A stretch of DNA of 64,000 nucleotides from Streptomyces buecherae (lineage in GTDB: Bacteria > Actinomycetota > Actinomycetes > Streptomycetales > Streptomycetaceae), in the NCBI RefSeq assembly GCF_014295035.1, contig NZ_CP060404.1:6736501-6800500 (forward strand). The letters are read 5' to 3'. A model generated the notes under the pieces. It searched no databases and had not been told where the DNA came from. It saw only the letters and a program-made list of their open reading frames with translations. Numbering within the stretch: the stretch's first letter is position 1; each line of letters starts with the position of its first letter. Made by a program: the position numbers and the translations under genes. Below are positions 48,960 to 56,418 of this stretch, piece by piece.

Positions 48960-48981
48960 TACTCAGTCACCCAGATGAGTA
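48960..48981. promoter_or_regulatory. Inverted repeat upstream of the desaturase gene
   Basis: TACTCA and TGAGTA are separated by 10 bases, about 85 bases before the desaturase start, within an AT-richer pocket. It could be a regulator site; the regulator is unknown. Confidence 0.4.
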
Positions 48982-49155
48982 GGTGCGCGGATGGGGCTCC
49001 ACCTGCGGAGACGGGAGAGTGAGGGCGCGGCAGGGACGCGGGCGTCACACCGCCGACACGGGGCGGCGGAGGGCGCGGCGACCCAGCCGAGCACGGGGGG
49101 CGGGTTGGCTCGGGGGGCCACCGCGACGCGGCGGCCCCCCGGGGCCGCCGGACAC

Positions 49156-49214
49156 GGGGGGACGGGGGTACGGGGGTAACGGGGGGACGGGGGAACAACG
49201 GGGGAGTACGGGGG
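49156..49214 (+). repeat. Array of seven G-runs (potential G-quadruplex)
   Basis: Within 59 bases there are seven runs of 5-6 G separated by 2-6 bases (AC, TAC, TAAC and similar), all on the plus strand. The 460-base gap 48878-49337 between the desaturase and TetR genes contains no other feature besides the inverted repeat and this array. It greatly exceeds the four-run minimum for an intramolecular quadruplex. Confidence 0.9.
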
Positions 49215-49337
49215 AGGCGCTGTTCTGGGGTCGGTCGAGGGGGATCGATCGACGCCAGGACAGCGCCTTCGCGTGCGCTCCGGGGCGCGCGGCGCCGGCG
49301 CACCCGCCGGCCCCGGCCCCGTCCGACGCCCGTCCCG

Positions 49338-50006
49338 CTACGCGGCCGGGCCCGGGGCCCTGGTGCCGCCCACCCGGCCCTGGACCAGCAGCGACAGCGC
49401 GGCGTGCACGTCGTCGATGCTGCGCTGCGGCTGGTACGACTTCCAGTCGACCCCGGCCACCAACACCATCCCGAACAGGGCCGACGCCGTCAGCCCGATG
49501 TCGATCTCGGCGCTCAGCTCGTCCCTGGCCACGCCGTCCCGCAGGACGGCCTCGATGACGGCGAGCACCTGGGCGCGCACCACCATCAGGGTCGACTGCC
49601 AGGCCCGGTTCGTGCGCCACAGCTCGGCCGCGTAGAGCTGGGTCAGCGCCGGGTAGCGGTCGATGAAGGCGAGCCCGGAGCGGATCATGGCGTCCAGCGC
49701 GTCGACGCTGCCACCACCGCGGGCGGCCACCGTGTCGGCGGCCTCCTGCAACGCGTCCCGCAGCAGCTCGATGCCGTGCCGCAACAACTCCTCGAAGAGC
49801 ACCGACTTGCTGGCGAAGTTGTAGTAGACGGTGCCCTTGGCGACCCCGGCGCGCTCGGCGATCTCCTCCACCGTGGTGGAGGAGAAGCCCTGCTCCGCGA
49901 TGAGCGTGACCGCCGCCTCGAAGAGCCTGCGCCGCGTGCCCTCGCGGCGCTTGTCGGCGGGTGGCCCCGGGGGCGTCTTCGGGGCGGACGCGGCACTGGT
50001 GTTCAT
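49338..50006 (-). CDS. TetR family transcriptional regulator
   Basis: The 222-aa protein has an N-terminal TetR helix-turn-helix (RRRLFEAAVTLIAEQGFSSTTVEEIAERAGVAKGTVYYNF, recognised by AEQGFSSTTVEEIA and VAKGTVYYNFASK) after a short Pro-rich start, and a ligand-binding domain of the usual size (SALFGMVLVAGVDW near the C-terminus). It is the third gene of an operon with an ABC-type ATPase and a YhgE-type membrane protein, 44 bases after the latter. A 12-bp palindromic site overlaps the probable promoter of that operon, so autoregulatory repression relieved by a small molecule is likely. The first ATG with a Gly-rich upstream stretch was taken as start. Confidence 0.9.
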   Translation of the reverse strand: MNTSAASAPKTPPGPPADKRREGTRRRLFEAAVTLIAEQGFSSTTVEEIAERAGVAKGTVYYNFASKSVLFEELLRHGIELLRDALQEAADTVAARGGGSVDALDAMIRSGLAFIDRYPALTQLYAAELWRTNRAWQSTLMVVRAQVLAVIEAVLRDGVARDELSAEIDIGLTASALFGMVLVAGVDWKSYQPQRSIDDVHAALSLLVQGRVGGTRAPGPAA

Positions 50007-50050
50007 GCCCCCGATTCTGCCCGTCGGCGGGGTCGGCCTGCTCGCGCCGT

Positions 50051-52273
50051 TCACAGAGTGAGCTCCGGGTGCAGCCGGTCGATGGTCCACACCTGCTTGC
50101 GCCGGGCCGTGAGGGTGGTCAGCGCGAGCGCGCCGACGGTGAAGGCGAGCAGCACCAGGCTGCCCTGCCACACCGGCTCCAGGCCGCCGCCGGTGATCAA
50201 CCTGCGCAGCGCCTCCACGACGTAGCTCATCGGGAGCAGCGGATGCAGCGCGTTGAAGAACGCCGGGCTCGTCTGCACCGGGTAGGTACCGCCGGCCGAC
50301 GTCAACTGCAACATCAGCACCGCGAGGACGAGGATGCGCCCGGCGGGTCCGAAGCGCGCGTTCAGCCACTGCACGATCGCCGCGAAGCAGCAGGTGACCA
50401 GCGCCAGGAAGGCCACGGTGCCGGCGGCGCGGGTCATCTCCAGGCCGAGCCCCCAGTGCAACACGGCCATCAGCGCCGCCGTCTGGAGGGCGCCGACGGC
50501 CGCGACCGGCAGCCACCCCGCCAGCGTGATCCGCACGGGCGAGGCCCCGGCGGCCAGCGCGCGCCGGTTCAGCGGCTGGATGAGCATGTACGCCACCATC
50601 GCGCCGACCCACAGGGAGAGCGGGATGAAGTACGGCGCAAAGCCGGTGCCGTAGTTCGGTGCCGCGTGCATCGACTGGGAGGCGAGTTGGACGGGGTCGG
50701 CCATCACCTCGGTACGGGCGTCCCGCTGCTTCTTGTCGTAGTCGGGGATCTTCCGGACGCCGTCGTGCAGGCCGCCGGACAGCTTCTCGGAGCCGTCCAC
50801 CAGCTTGAACAGGCCGCCGTTGAGGGTGCCGGCTCCGGTGTACAGGTCGTCGACGCCGGTGTGCAGGGAGGTGGCTCCGCTCTTGGCGCTGGTGAGGCCG
50901 GTGTGCAGGTCGACGGCGCCGGTGGCGACCTTGTGCGCGCCGTCGTTGAGCGCGTTGATCTTGGCGACGGCGGAGTCGATGTCCCGGCTCAGGTGCGGGG
51001 CGCGCTCGGCCAGCCAGACGGCCTTGTCGTGGACGTCGTCCAGGTTCCGGGCCAGCTCGGCAAGGCCCTTGGTGTTGCCGCGTACCAGCGTGTCGAGGTC
51101 CCGCGCGACGTCGGCGGCGCGCTCCGCGGCGTCCACGGCCTTGCCCAGCGAGGCACACACCGAGCCGGGCGGCGTGCCGGGCGTGCCGGGGCGCTGGGTG
51201 GGAGTGGCGGGAGTGGTGCCCGGAGCGGGGGTGGCGGCCGTCGGGGGCGTGGGGTTCGCGGTGGGGCTGGGCGCGCCGCCGCTCGGCGCTCCCGTGGGCG
51301 GCCCGGCGTCCGTGCACTGCTCGCGGTACTCGGTGGCGAGGTCGTCGGCCGCCGTGCGGGCCTTGCGGGCCGCGGTGCCGGTGGACTCGGGGAGCGTGTC
51401 AAGGTTGTCGCCGACGCGCTGCGATGTGTCGGCGACGAGCCGGGCGGCCTCGCCGATGTCCTTGCCGTGCTCCTTGAGGAAGGCGCGCGCCTTCGCGTTG
51501 TCGCGGTAGGCGCCGTTGACCTTGTCGGCGAGCTGCTGGGTGCCGTCGGCCACGTCACCCGCACCCGTCTTGAGGCGGCCGGCCCCGGAGTGCAGTTTCG
51601 TCACGCCGCCCTTGAGGGAGCTGCTGCCCTTCTCGGCCTTGTCGAGGCCCTGGTGGAGCTTGTCGGCCCCGTTCTTGGCGTCCCCGATGCCCTTGCCGAG
51701 CTTGTCGGCGCCCTTGGCGGCCTCCTCCGTCTTGCCGTGGATGTCGGAGAAGCTCACGAAGATCTTGTCGTAGAAGCCGCGTGACGCCTTGGCCGAGGCG
51801 GCGGCGCGCACCTCGGAGAAGACGCTGCGGGAGATCTGGCCCACGATGTAGTTGTTGGCGTCGTTGGTGCGCACCTTCAGCGCACCGGTCTCCGGGGCGT
51901 CGCCGGAGCTGGACGCGAGCTGGCCGCTGAAGTCGGCAGGGACGGTCAGCGACAGGTAGTACGTGCCGTTCTCCACCCCCTCGCGCGCCTGCTCGGCGCT
52001 GGTCTCGTGCCAGTCGAAGGTGTCGCTGTCCCGCAGCCCGCGCACGAGGCCGTCGCCGACTACCCGCTTCTCACCGCCCACCGAGGCGCCCTCGTCCGCG
52101 TTGACGAGCGCGACCGGGATCTTGTCGAGGCGGTGGTACGGGTCCCAGAAGGACCACAGGTAGAGCGCCCCGTACAGCAGGGGAAGCAGCGTCATCGCGG
52201 CGAGCGCGGCGCGCGGGAGCTTCCCCCGGCCGAACCGCTTCAGCTCAAGCGCGGCCAGCTTCGGCGATCGCAT
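50051..52273 (-). CDS. YhgE/Pip domain membrane protein (phage-infection-protein/ABC-2 type)
   Basis: The 740-aa protein has one N-terminal membrane helix (AALAAMTLLPLLYGALYLWSF), the YhgE N-domain (IPVALVNADEGASVGGEK, WHETSAEQAREGVENGTYYL), and a large extracytoplasmic region with Gly-containing coiled-coil heptads (GADKLGKGIGDAKNGADKL, LHSGAGRLKTGAGD, LHTGVDDLYTGAGTL). The C-terminal part holds five helices of the ABC-2 membrane type (WVGAMVAYMLIQPLN, VAFLALVTCCFAAIVQW). A Pro/Thr/Ala-rich insert lies near residue 330. Family members take part in export of lipids or toxins. Start ATG 52273 with GGAGGG upstream overlaps the ATPase gene by 29 bases. It probably works with that ATPase. Confidence 0.9.
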   Translation of the reverse strand: MRSPKLAALELKRFGRGKLPRAALAAMTLLPLLYGALYLWSFWDPYHRLDKIPVALVNADEGASVGGEKRVVGDGLVRGLRDSDTFDWHETSAEQAREGVENGTYYLSLTVPADFSGQLASSSGDAPETGALKVRTNDANNYIVGQISRSVFSEVRAAASAKASRGFYDKIFVSFSDIHGKTEEAAKGADKLGKGIGDAKNGADKLHQGLDKAEKGSSSLKGGVTKLHSGAGRLKTGAGDVADGTQQLADKVNGAYRDNAKARAFLKEHGKDIGEAARLVADTSQRVGDNLDTLPESTGTAARKARTAADDLATEYREQCTDAGPPTGAPSGGAPSPTANPTPPTAATPAPGTTPATPTQRPGTPGTPPGSVCASLGKAVDAAERAADVARDLDTLVRGNTKGLAELARNLDDVHDKAVWLAERAPHLSRDIDSAVAKINALNDGAHKVATGAVDLHTGLTSAKSGATSLHTGVDDLYTGAGTLNGGLFKLVDGSEKLSGGLHDGVRKIPDYDKKQRDARTEVMADPVQLASQSMHAAPNYGTGFAPYFIPLSLWVGAMVAYMLIQPLNRRALAAGASPVRITLAGWLPVAAVGALQTAALMAVLHWGLGLEMTRAAGTVAFLALVTCCFAAIVQWLNARFGPAGRILVLAVLMLQLTSAGGTYPVQTSPAFFNALHPLLPMSYVVEALRRLITGGGLEPVWQGSLVLLAFTVGALALTTLTARRKQVWTIDRLHPELTL

Positions 52274-53261
52274 CGAACGCCCCTCCCTCGTACTCGCGGG
52301 CGTCGTGCCGCCCGTCGCCCTGCTCGTTGCCCTGCTCGTCGTTCTGTCCGTCGCGCTGCCCGCCGGCCCCGTCCGCGCCGCGCGGCGCGGACGCCGTCTC
52401 GGACGCCGCATCGGACGCGCCGGCCGTCGGCGCGGGCCGCTGGGGGGTCGGCCCGCTCGCCGGGGCGTCGCCGGCCTCCTCCCGTTCCTCCCGCTCCTCC
52501 CGCGCGTGCGCCGGATCGTCCGTCCGCGGCCGGTCGTGCGGGCTGGTCGACAGCACCACGGCGTCCGCCGGCGGCTCGCTGCACACCGCGAGGACCGTCG
52601 TGCCGCCCTCCGCGATGCCGCGCAGCATCGACCAGGCGTGCGCCCGGTCGGCCGGCGACAGCTTGAGGTCCGTGTCGTCGACGGCCAGCAGGCGCGGGGC
52701 GCCGATGAGCGCGAGGGCCACCGAGAGCCGCAGGACCTCAAGGCGCTCCAGGTCGCGCACGGCGGTCCTGGCGCCCTTGGGCAGCGCGTCCACGTCCAGA
52801 CCGGCGCGCTGGAGCGCGTCCTCGATCCGCGCACGCGACTCGGCCGCACGCGCGGAGCGCGGCCGGAACAGGCCACGCAGCGTCCCGCCGAACCGTCGCG
52901 TGAGGAGGGCGCGTTCCCGCAGGTGCTCGGCGACGGTGAGCGCCGGTTCGAGATCGGTCACGCCCGGCACGGGGCCGAGCCCCGTGCTGCGGCGTACGGC
53001 CGTCATATGGCGCGGCAACCGGTGGCCGCCCACCTCCGCGTGGCCGGCGGCGACGCGCATCCGGCCGGTGAGCGCGAGCAGCAGGCAAGTGCGGCCGGAC
53101 CCGGACGGGCCCGTGATCGCGATCAGCGCGCCGGGCTCCGCCGCCACGCTGATGTCGCGGAAGGCCCAACCGCGCGGCCCGCGCACGCCCAGCCCCTCGG
53201 CCGTGACGGCCGCCCCGGACGGAGAGTGAGCCTCCTCGGCAGGACGAGGGGATCGCACCAC
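52245..53261 (-). CDS. Degenerate ABC transporter ATP-binding protein
   Basis: The 338-aa product has an ABC fold in residues 20-230: Walker A reads GPSGSGRTCL with Arg57 in place of Lys, the signature LSGGQ reads LERLE (171-175), and Walker B reads LLAVDDTDLK with Asp-Asp in place of Asp-Glu. All three sites differ from active ATPases. The last 95 residues are a disordered acidic/Gly/Gln-rich tail. GTG 53261 is preceded by AAAGGAG. It is the first gene of the operon with the YhgE-type permease and TetR regulator. It may be a non-hydrolysing or scaffold subunit; activity cannot be assumed. Confidence 0.83.
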   Translation of the reverse strand: MVRSPRPAEEAHSPSGAAVTAEGLGVRGPRGWAFRDISVAAEPGALIAITGPSGSGRTCLLLALTGRMRVAAGHAEVGGHRLPRHMTAVRRSTGLGPVPGVTDLEPALTVAEHLRERALLTRRFGGTLRGLFRPRSARAAESRARIEDALQRAGLDVDALPKGARTAVRDLERLEVLRLSVALALIGAPRLLAVDDTDLKLSPADRAHAWSMLRGIAEGGTTVLAVCSEPPADAVVLSTSPHDRPRTDDPAHAREEREEREEAGDAPASGPTPQRPAPTAGASDAASETASAPRGADGAGGQRDGQNDEQGNEQGDGRHDAREYEGGAFDAIAEAGRA

Positions 53262-53277
53262 GAGACTCCTTTGCTCT

Positions 53278-53289
53278 GACTGGTCAGTC
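53278..53289. promoter_or_regulatory. Palindromic TetR-type operator upstream of the ABC/YhgE/TetR operon
   Basis: GACTGGTCAGTC consists of two 5-base arms GACTG/CAGTC around GT. It lies 17 bases upstream of the ATPase start and overlaps TAGACT, the likely -10 read on the minus strand, so a bound repressor would block transcription. Confidence 0.65.
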
Positions 53290-53737
53290 TAAAAAGTATG
53301 CACACGGAGGGCGTCGCGACACCACCCGGGTGACGGGAGGGGGAGCGGGGGAGGGTGGTTCGGGGTTCGTGCGGCGGCGGTACGGGGCGGCGTCGGGCGG
53401 CACCGGGCGCGGGCGCGCACGGCGCTCGGAGGCGTGCGGGGCGCGGAGGGGCGTGCGGGAGCGGTGGCTGGTCGCCGCGGAATTGGCTCGATGCGGTGGG
53501 TACCGGGGCGGGCGGAGGCGCGGGGCCGGCGAGGGCGCCCGGGCCGGCTGGCGGGAGGGGAGGGCCGGCACCCGGGACGGGCGGCGTCGCCGGGGCGCAC
53601 GAGGGGCCGCCGGACCCCCGCGTATCGGGCGTTCGTGCAGGTCAGCGCCGATTGTCAGTGGTGTGCCCCACGATGGACACATACGGCGGCCCTTTTACCA
53701 CACGGGCGGGCCGCCCGACGACGACAGGAGGTTCGTC
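53290..53737 (+). other. Divergent promoter region with skewed G-rich plus strand
   Basis: The 448 bases between the ABC-type ATPase (minus) and the HEPN gene (plus) contain no plausible gene. The plus strand is markedly G-rich between 53320 and 53600. Promoter-like AT-rich sequence lies at both ends, at 53290-53310 and 53640-53700. Confidence 0.55.
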
Positions 53738-54259
53738 ATGGCCAGTACCGCCGCCGCACGACGGCACCGTGCCGCCGCTGCCCCCTCGTTGACCGGTCCC
53801 GCGAGCGATGTCCACCCCGTCATCCGCCGTGCCACGGCCCCGCCCGCGGCCCTCGACCTGCTCACCCAGGCCCACCAGGGTCTGGAGGAGGCCGCCGCGC
53901 TGGCGGCGCCCAACGAGCGGTTCGCCACCGCCCACCTCGCCGCCCTGCGCACGGCCGCCGCCGTGCTCGCCGTCCACGGCCGCCCGGAGACCAACCCGCG
54001 AAGGCGGCAGCGCATCCGCAGCGCCTGGGAGGTACTGCCCGAAGTCGCGCCGGAACTGACCGAGTGGAGCGCGCTGTTCGCCTCCGGCGCCGCCCGCCGG
54101 GCCCGGGCCGAGGCGGGCATACGCGGCGCGGCCAGCGACCGCGACGCGGACGACCTGCTCCGGGACGCGAGCATGTTCCTGCGCATCGTCGAGCGCATGC
54201 TGGTGCTGCAACCCGTGCTGCCCCGGCAGGCGCCACACGACGACGCGGCGCACGGCTGA
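53738..54259 (+). CDS. SAV_6107-type HEPN domain protein
   Basis: The 173-aa helical protein starts at ATG 53738 with ACAGGAGG upstream. It matches the Streptomyces HEPN family named after SAV_6107: ALDLLTQAHQGLEEAAAL, then RFATAHLAALRTAAAVLAVHG with Arg61-x4-His66, the RX4H motif of HEPN ribonucleases, then a C-terminal helix FLRIVERMLVLQ. HEPN domains act as RNases in toxin-antitoxin and defence systems, or as structural parts. No MNT-type antitoxin gene is adjacent: its neighbours are a methyltransferase and the divergent ABC-type operon. Role is unknown; a housekeeping function fits its conserved place. Confidence 0.8.
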   Translation: MASTAAARRHRAAAAPSLTGPASDVHPVIRRATAPPAALDLLTQAHQGLEEAAALAAPNERFATAHLAALRTAAAVLAVHGRPETNPRRRQRIRSAWEVLPEVAPELTEWSALFASGAARRARAEAGIRGAASDRDADDLLRDASMFLRIVERMLVLQPVLPRQAPHDDAAHG

Positions 54260-54374
54260 CCGCACCGCCGCGGCCGGCCGCGGCGCCGGAGGCAATAGGC
54301 TGGGGCTTCACGACGTCATTTCCCGCCGACCCCGCCACAGGCCGAGTCGGCGCCGCGCCGAGGAGCCACCCGCT

Positions 54375-55148
54375 GTGTCAGACCCGTTGCGCCCCCGCGC
54401 ATCCCTCCGTACCGCCGTGGTCTGGGATGTCCTCAAGGACGCCCTGGACCGCCGGGTCAAGGCCGAGCAACAGGGCGGCGATGGTGCGCGCGACGCCCTG
54501 GACGTACTCGACACCGGCGGCGGGACCGGCAACTTCGCCGTGCCCGTCGCGCGGCTCGGGCACCGGGTGACCGTGGTCGACCCGAGCCCCAACGCGTTGT
54601 TCGCGCTGGAGCGCCGGGCCGCCGAGGCGGACGTGGCCGACCGGGTGCGCGGCGTGCAGGGCGACGCGCACGGCCTGTTCGACGTGGTGGAGCGCGGCGG
54701 CTACGACGCGGTGCTCTGCCACGGTGTTCTGGAGTACGTGGACGACCCGGCCGAGGGCGTGCGCAACGCCGTCGCCGCGCTCCGCCCCGCGGGCGTGCTC
54801 AGCCTGCTCGCGGCCGGGCTCGGCGGCGCCGTGCTCGCCCGCGCGCTGGCCGGGCACTTCACCGAGGCCCGGCAAGCGCTCACCGACCCGGCCGGCCGCT
54901 GGGGCGAGGGCGACCCGGTGCCGCGGCGCTTCACGGCCGACCAGCTCTCCGACCTGGTGACGGCGGCCGGGCTGCGGGTGGGCGCGGTGCACGGCGTCCG
55001 CGTCTTCGCCGACCTGGTCCCCGGGGTCCTGGTGGACACCGAGCCCGGCGCCATGGACGCGCTGCTGCGGCTGGAGGCCGCGGCGGCGGAACAGCCCGCC
55101 TTCCACTCCGTCGCCACCCAGTTGCACGTACTGGCCGAGCGGCCGTGA
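54375..55148 (+). CDS. Class I SAM-dependent methyltransferase
   Basis: The 257-aa product has the Rossmann methyltransferase motifs: motif I VLDTGGGTGNFAVPVARLG, motif II VTVVDPSPNALFALERR (acidic end), QGDAHGLFDVVERG, and motif IV YDAVLCHGVLEYVDDPAEGVRN. The C-terminal part (RRFTADQLSDLVTAAGLRV) is typical of tRNA or small-molecule methyltransferases of the CmoM/UbiE-like group. The motif I Asp-x-Gly reads DTGGGTG, so SAM binding should be intact. Start is GTG 54375. It is 116 bases after the HEPN gene and may share its transcript. Substrate unknown. Confidence 0.87.
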   Translation: MSDPLRPRASLRTAVVWDVLKDALDRRVKAEQQGGDGARDALDVLDTGGGTGNFAVPVARLGHRVTVVDPSPNALFALERRAAEADVADRVRGVQGDAHGLFDVVERGGYDAVLCHGVLEYVDDPAEGVRNAVAALRPAGVLSLLAAGLGGAVLARALAGHFTEARQALTDPAGRWGEGDPVPRRFTADQLSDLVTAAGLRVGAVHGVRVFADLVPGVLVDTEPGAMDALLRLEAAAAEQPAFHSVATQLHVLAERP

Positions 55149-55452
55149 TGCCGCGGCGTGCGCAGCCCCATCCGTCACTCGCGTGGGCTAGCGCGTGGCA
55201 ATGGCCGTGGGACCGGCGTGCAGTCGACCACAGGCCACCCGATCAGCCCGTTCCCCCCGTATGATCGAAGGCACACGGTCCGGCATGGCGGGTCGGTGGG
55301 TGGGGAATGGACGTCTCAGAGCTATCAGGCACCACTGCGGTTCTGGTGGGTGAATTGGCGCAGAGGGGCGGGTTTCACGGGGGCGATTCCCTGCCTATCC
55401 TGGAAGGGTCGCACCCCGGTCGCCCCCCGCGACCGACGAGTAGGAGGACTCC
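55149..55452 (+). other. Intergenic stretch upstream of the DUF3040 gene
   Basis: The 304 bases are AT-richer than average from about 55250 and likely hold the DUF3040 promoter; TATCCT at 55395 is a possible -10. No coding sequence with convincing codon use was found; ORFs here overlap the next gene in other frames. Confidence 0.5.
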
Positions 55453-55860
55453 GTGCCGCTCTCGGAGCACGAGCAGCGCATGCTCGAGCAGATGGAGCGA
55501 GCGCTGTACGCCGAAGATCCCAAGTTCGCGACAGCGCTTGAGGGTAGCGGCCTGCGCACGTACACCCGGCGACGGGTCTACCAGGCGGTCGCGGGTTTTC
55601 TGGTGGGCATCGCGCTCCTTATGGCTGGGATGGTCGCCCAGCAGATCTGGATCAGCGTCGTAGGCTTCCTCGTCATGCTGGGCTGTGCCGTGTTGGCCGT
55701 GACCGGCTGGCGCAAGGCGCCCAAGCCAGGCGAGCAAGCGCAGGCGACGGGTGGTGGCGGGGCGGCGGCGCCGCGCAAGCCAAGCCGCCACCAGCGTCGT
55801 TCGATGATGAATCGCATCGAGGAGCGGTGGCAGCGCCGCCGCGACGAACAGGGTCACTAG
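55453..55860 (+). CDS. DUF3040 family membrane protein
   Basis: The 135-aa protein starts with the DUF3040 signature MPLSEHEQRMLEQMERALYAEDPKFATAL, split here as LSEHEQRMLEQMERAL and YAEDPKF. Two membrane helices follow (VAGFLVGIALLMAGMVAQQ and ISVVGFLVMLGCAVLAVTGW), then a basic Ala/Gly tail. The family is universal in actinobacteria next to the dcw cluster (Rv2169c in M. tuberculosis, as I recall), with no known function. Start is GTG 55453 with AGGAGG upstream. It is transcribed toward the convergent transglutaminase operon and followed by terminator-type hairpins. Confidence 0.92.
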   Translation: MPLSEHEQRMLEQMERALYAEDPKFATALEGSGLRTYTRRRVYQAVAGFLVGIALLMAGMVAQQIWISVVGFLVMLGCAVLAVTGWRKAPKPGEQAQATGGGGAAAPRKPSRHQRRSMMNRIEERWQRRRDEQGH

Positions 55861-55925
55861 GGATTCACCGCACTCCGTCAGCGCGACGGCGCGGGTGTCC
55901 TGGACGACGAACCCTCGCCGACGCG

Positions 55926-55949
55926 GAGTCGGGCCCTTCGACCCGACTC
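55926..55949 (+). terminator. Hairpin after the DUF3040 gene
   Basis: GAGTCGGG and CCCGACTC form a perfect 8-bp stem with an 8-base loop, 66 bases after the DUF3040 stop; probable terminator. Confidence 0.6.
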
Positions 55950-55982
55950 TCGTATCACCACCCCTGAACACCACGTTCACCA

Positions 55983-56038
55983 GCGAAGAGCTGTGGGCGG
56001 AGCACCGCGTGTTGGCGGTTCCCCCACAGCTCTTTCGC
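55983..56038. other. Long stem-loop in the convergent gap
   Basis: GCGAAGAGCTGTGGG pairs with CCCACAGCTCTTTCGC (15 pairs, one bulged A) around a loop of about 23 bases. It is stronger than the nearby 8-bp hairpin and may be the terminator for the DUF3040 transcript, or part of an unknown RNA. Confidence 0.6.
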
Positions 56039-56280
56039 GTGCCGGCGCGGCTTGTCCGCGACGCGGGGTTCCGCCGCAGTGTCGCACCGGGACGGGTCGC
56101 GCCCGTGAGCCGTACGCCGGGTGGGCGGAGGCCGTGTGTCACGTCGCGTGCCGCCGCGTCGCGTGCCGTGGCGAGAGGCCGAGCGCGGGCGGGCCGGCGC
56201 GGACCGCCCGGACACGAGCGGCGTCCGGGGCCCGCGCGCTCCACGCGGGTCCGCGAGCCACCCGGCCAGTCGGCAATCGA

Positions 56281-56345
56281 CCAACCGGCCAGCGGGCCAG
56301 TCACCAACCGGCCAGCGGGCCAGTCACCAACCGGCCAGTCGGCCA
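56281..56345 (+). repeat. 23-bp tandem repeat in the convergent intergenic region
   Basis: CCAACCGGCCAGCGGGCCAGTCA occurs at 56281-56303 and 56304-56326, with a partial third copy to about 56345 and related CCGGCCAGTCGG words on either side. It lies in the 558-base gap between the convergent DUF3040 and transglutaminase genes, which contains no gene apart from the hairpins listed separately. Confidence 0.9.
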
Positions 56346-56418
56346 GATCGACCCACAGCCAACCGCCGGGGTTGGTCCGGGGCGCCCGGCCGGCGAACCA
56401 CCCGCCGGGCGCTCCGCG

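Noticed and set aside
49338..51317. TetR frame extended upstream to 659 codons
   Set aside because: The extension is antiparallel-free shadow of the YhgE gene in another frame; family similarity begins just after ATG 50006.
50051..52876. YhgE frame extended upstream to 941 codons
   Set aside because: The added 200 residues are Arg/Pro-rich out-of-frame reading of the ABC-type ATPase gene; a good ribosome site precedes ATG 52273.
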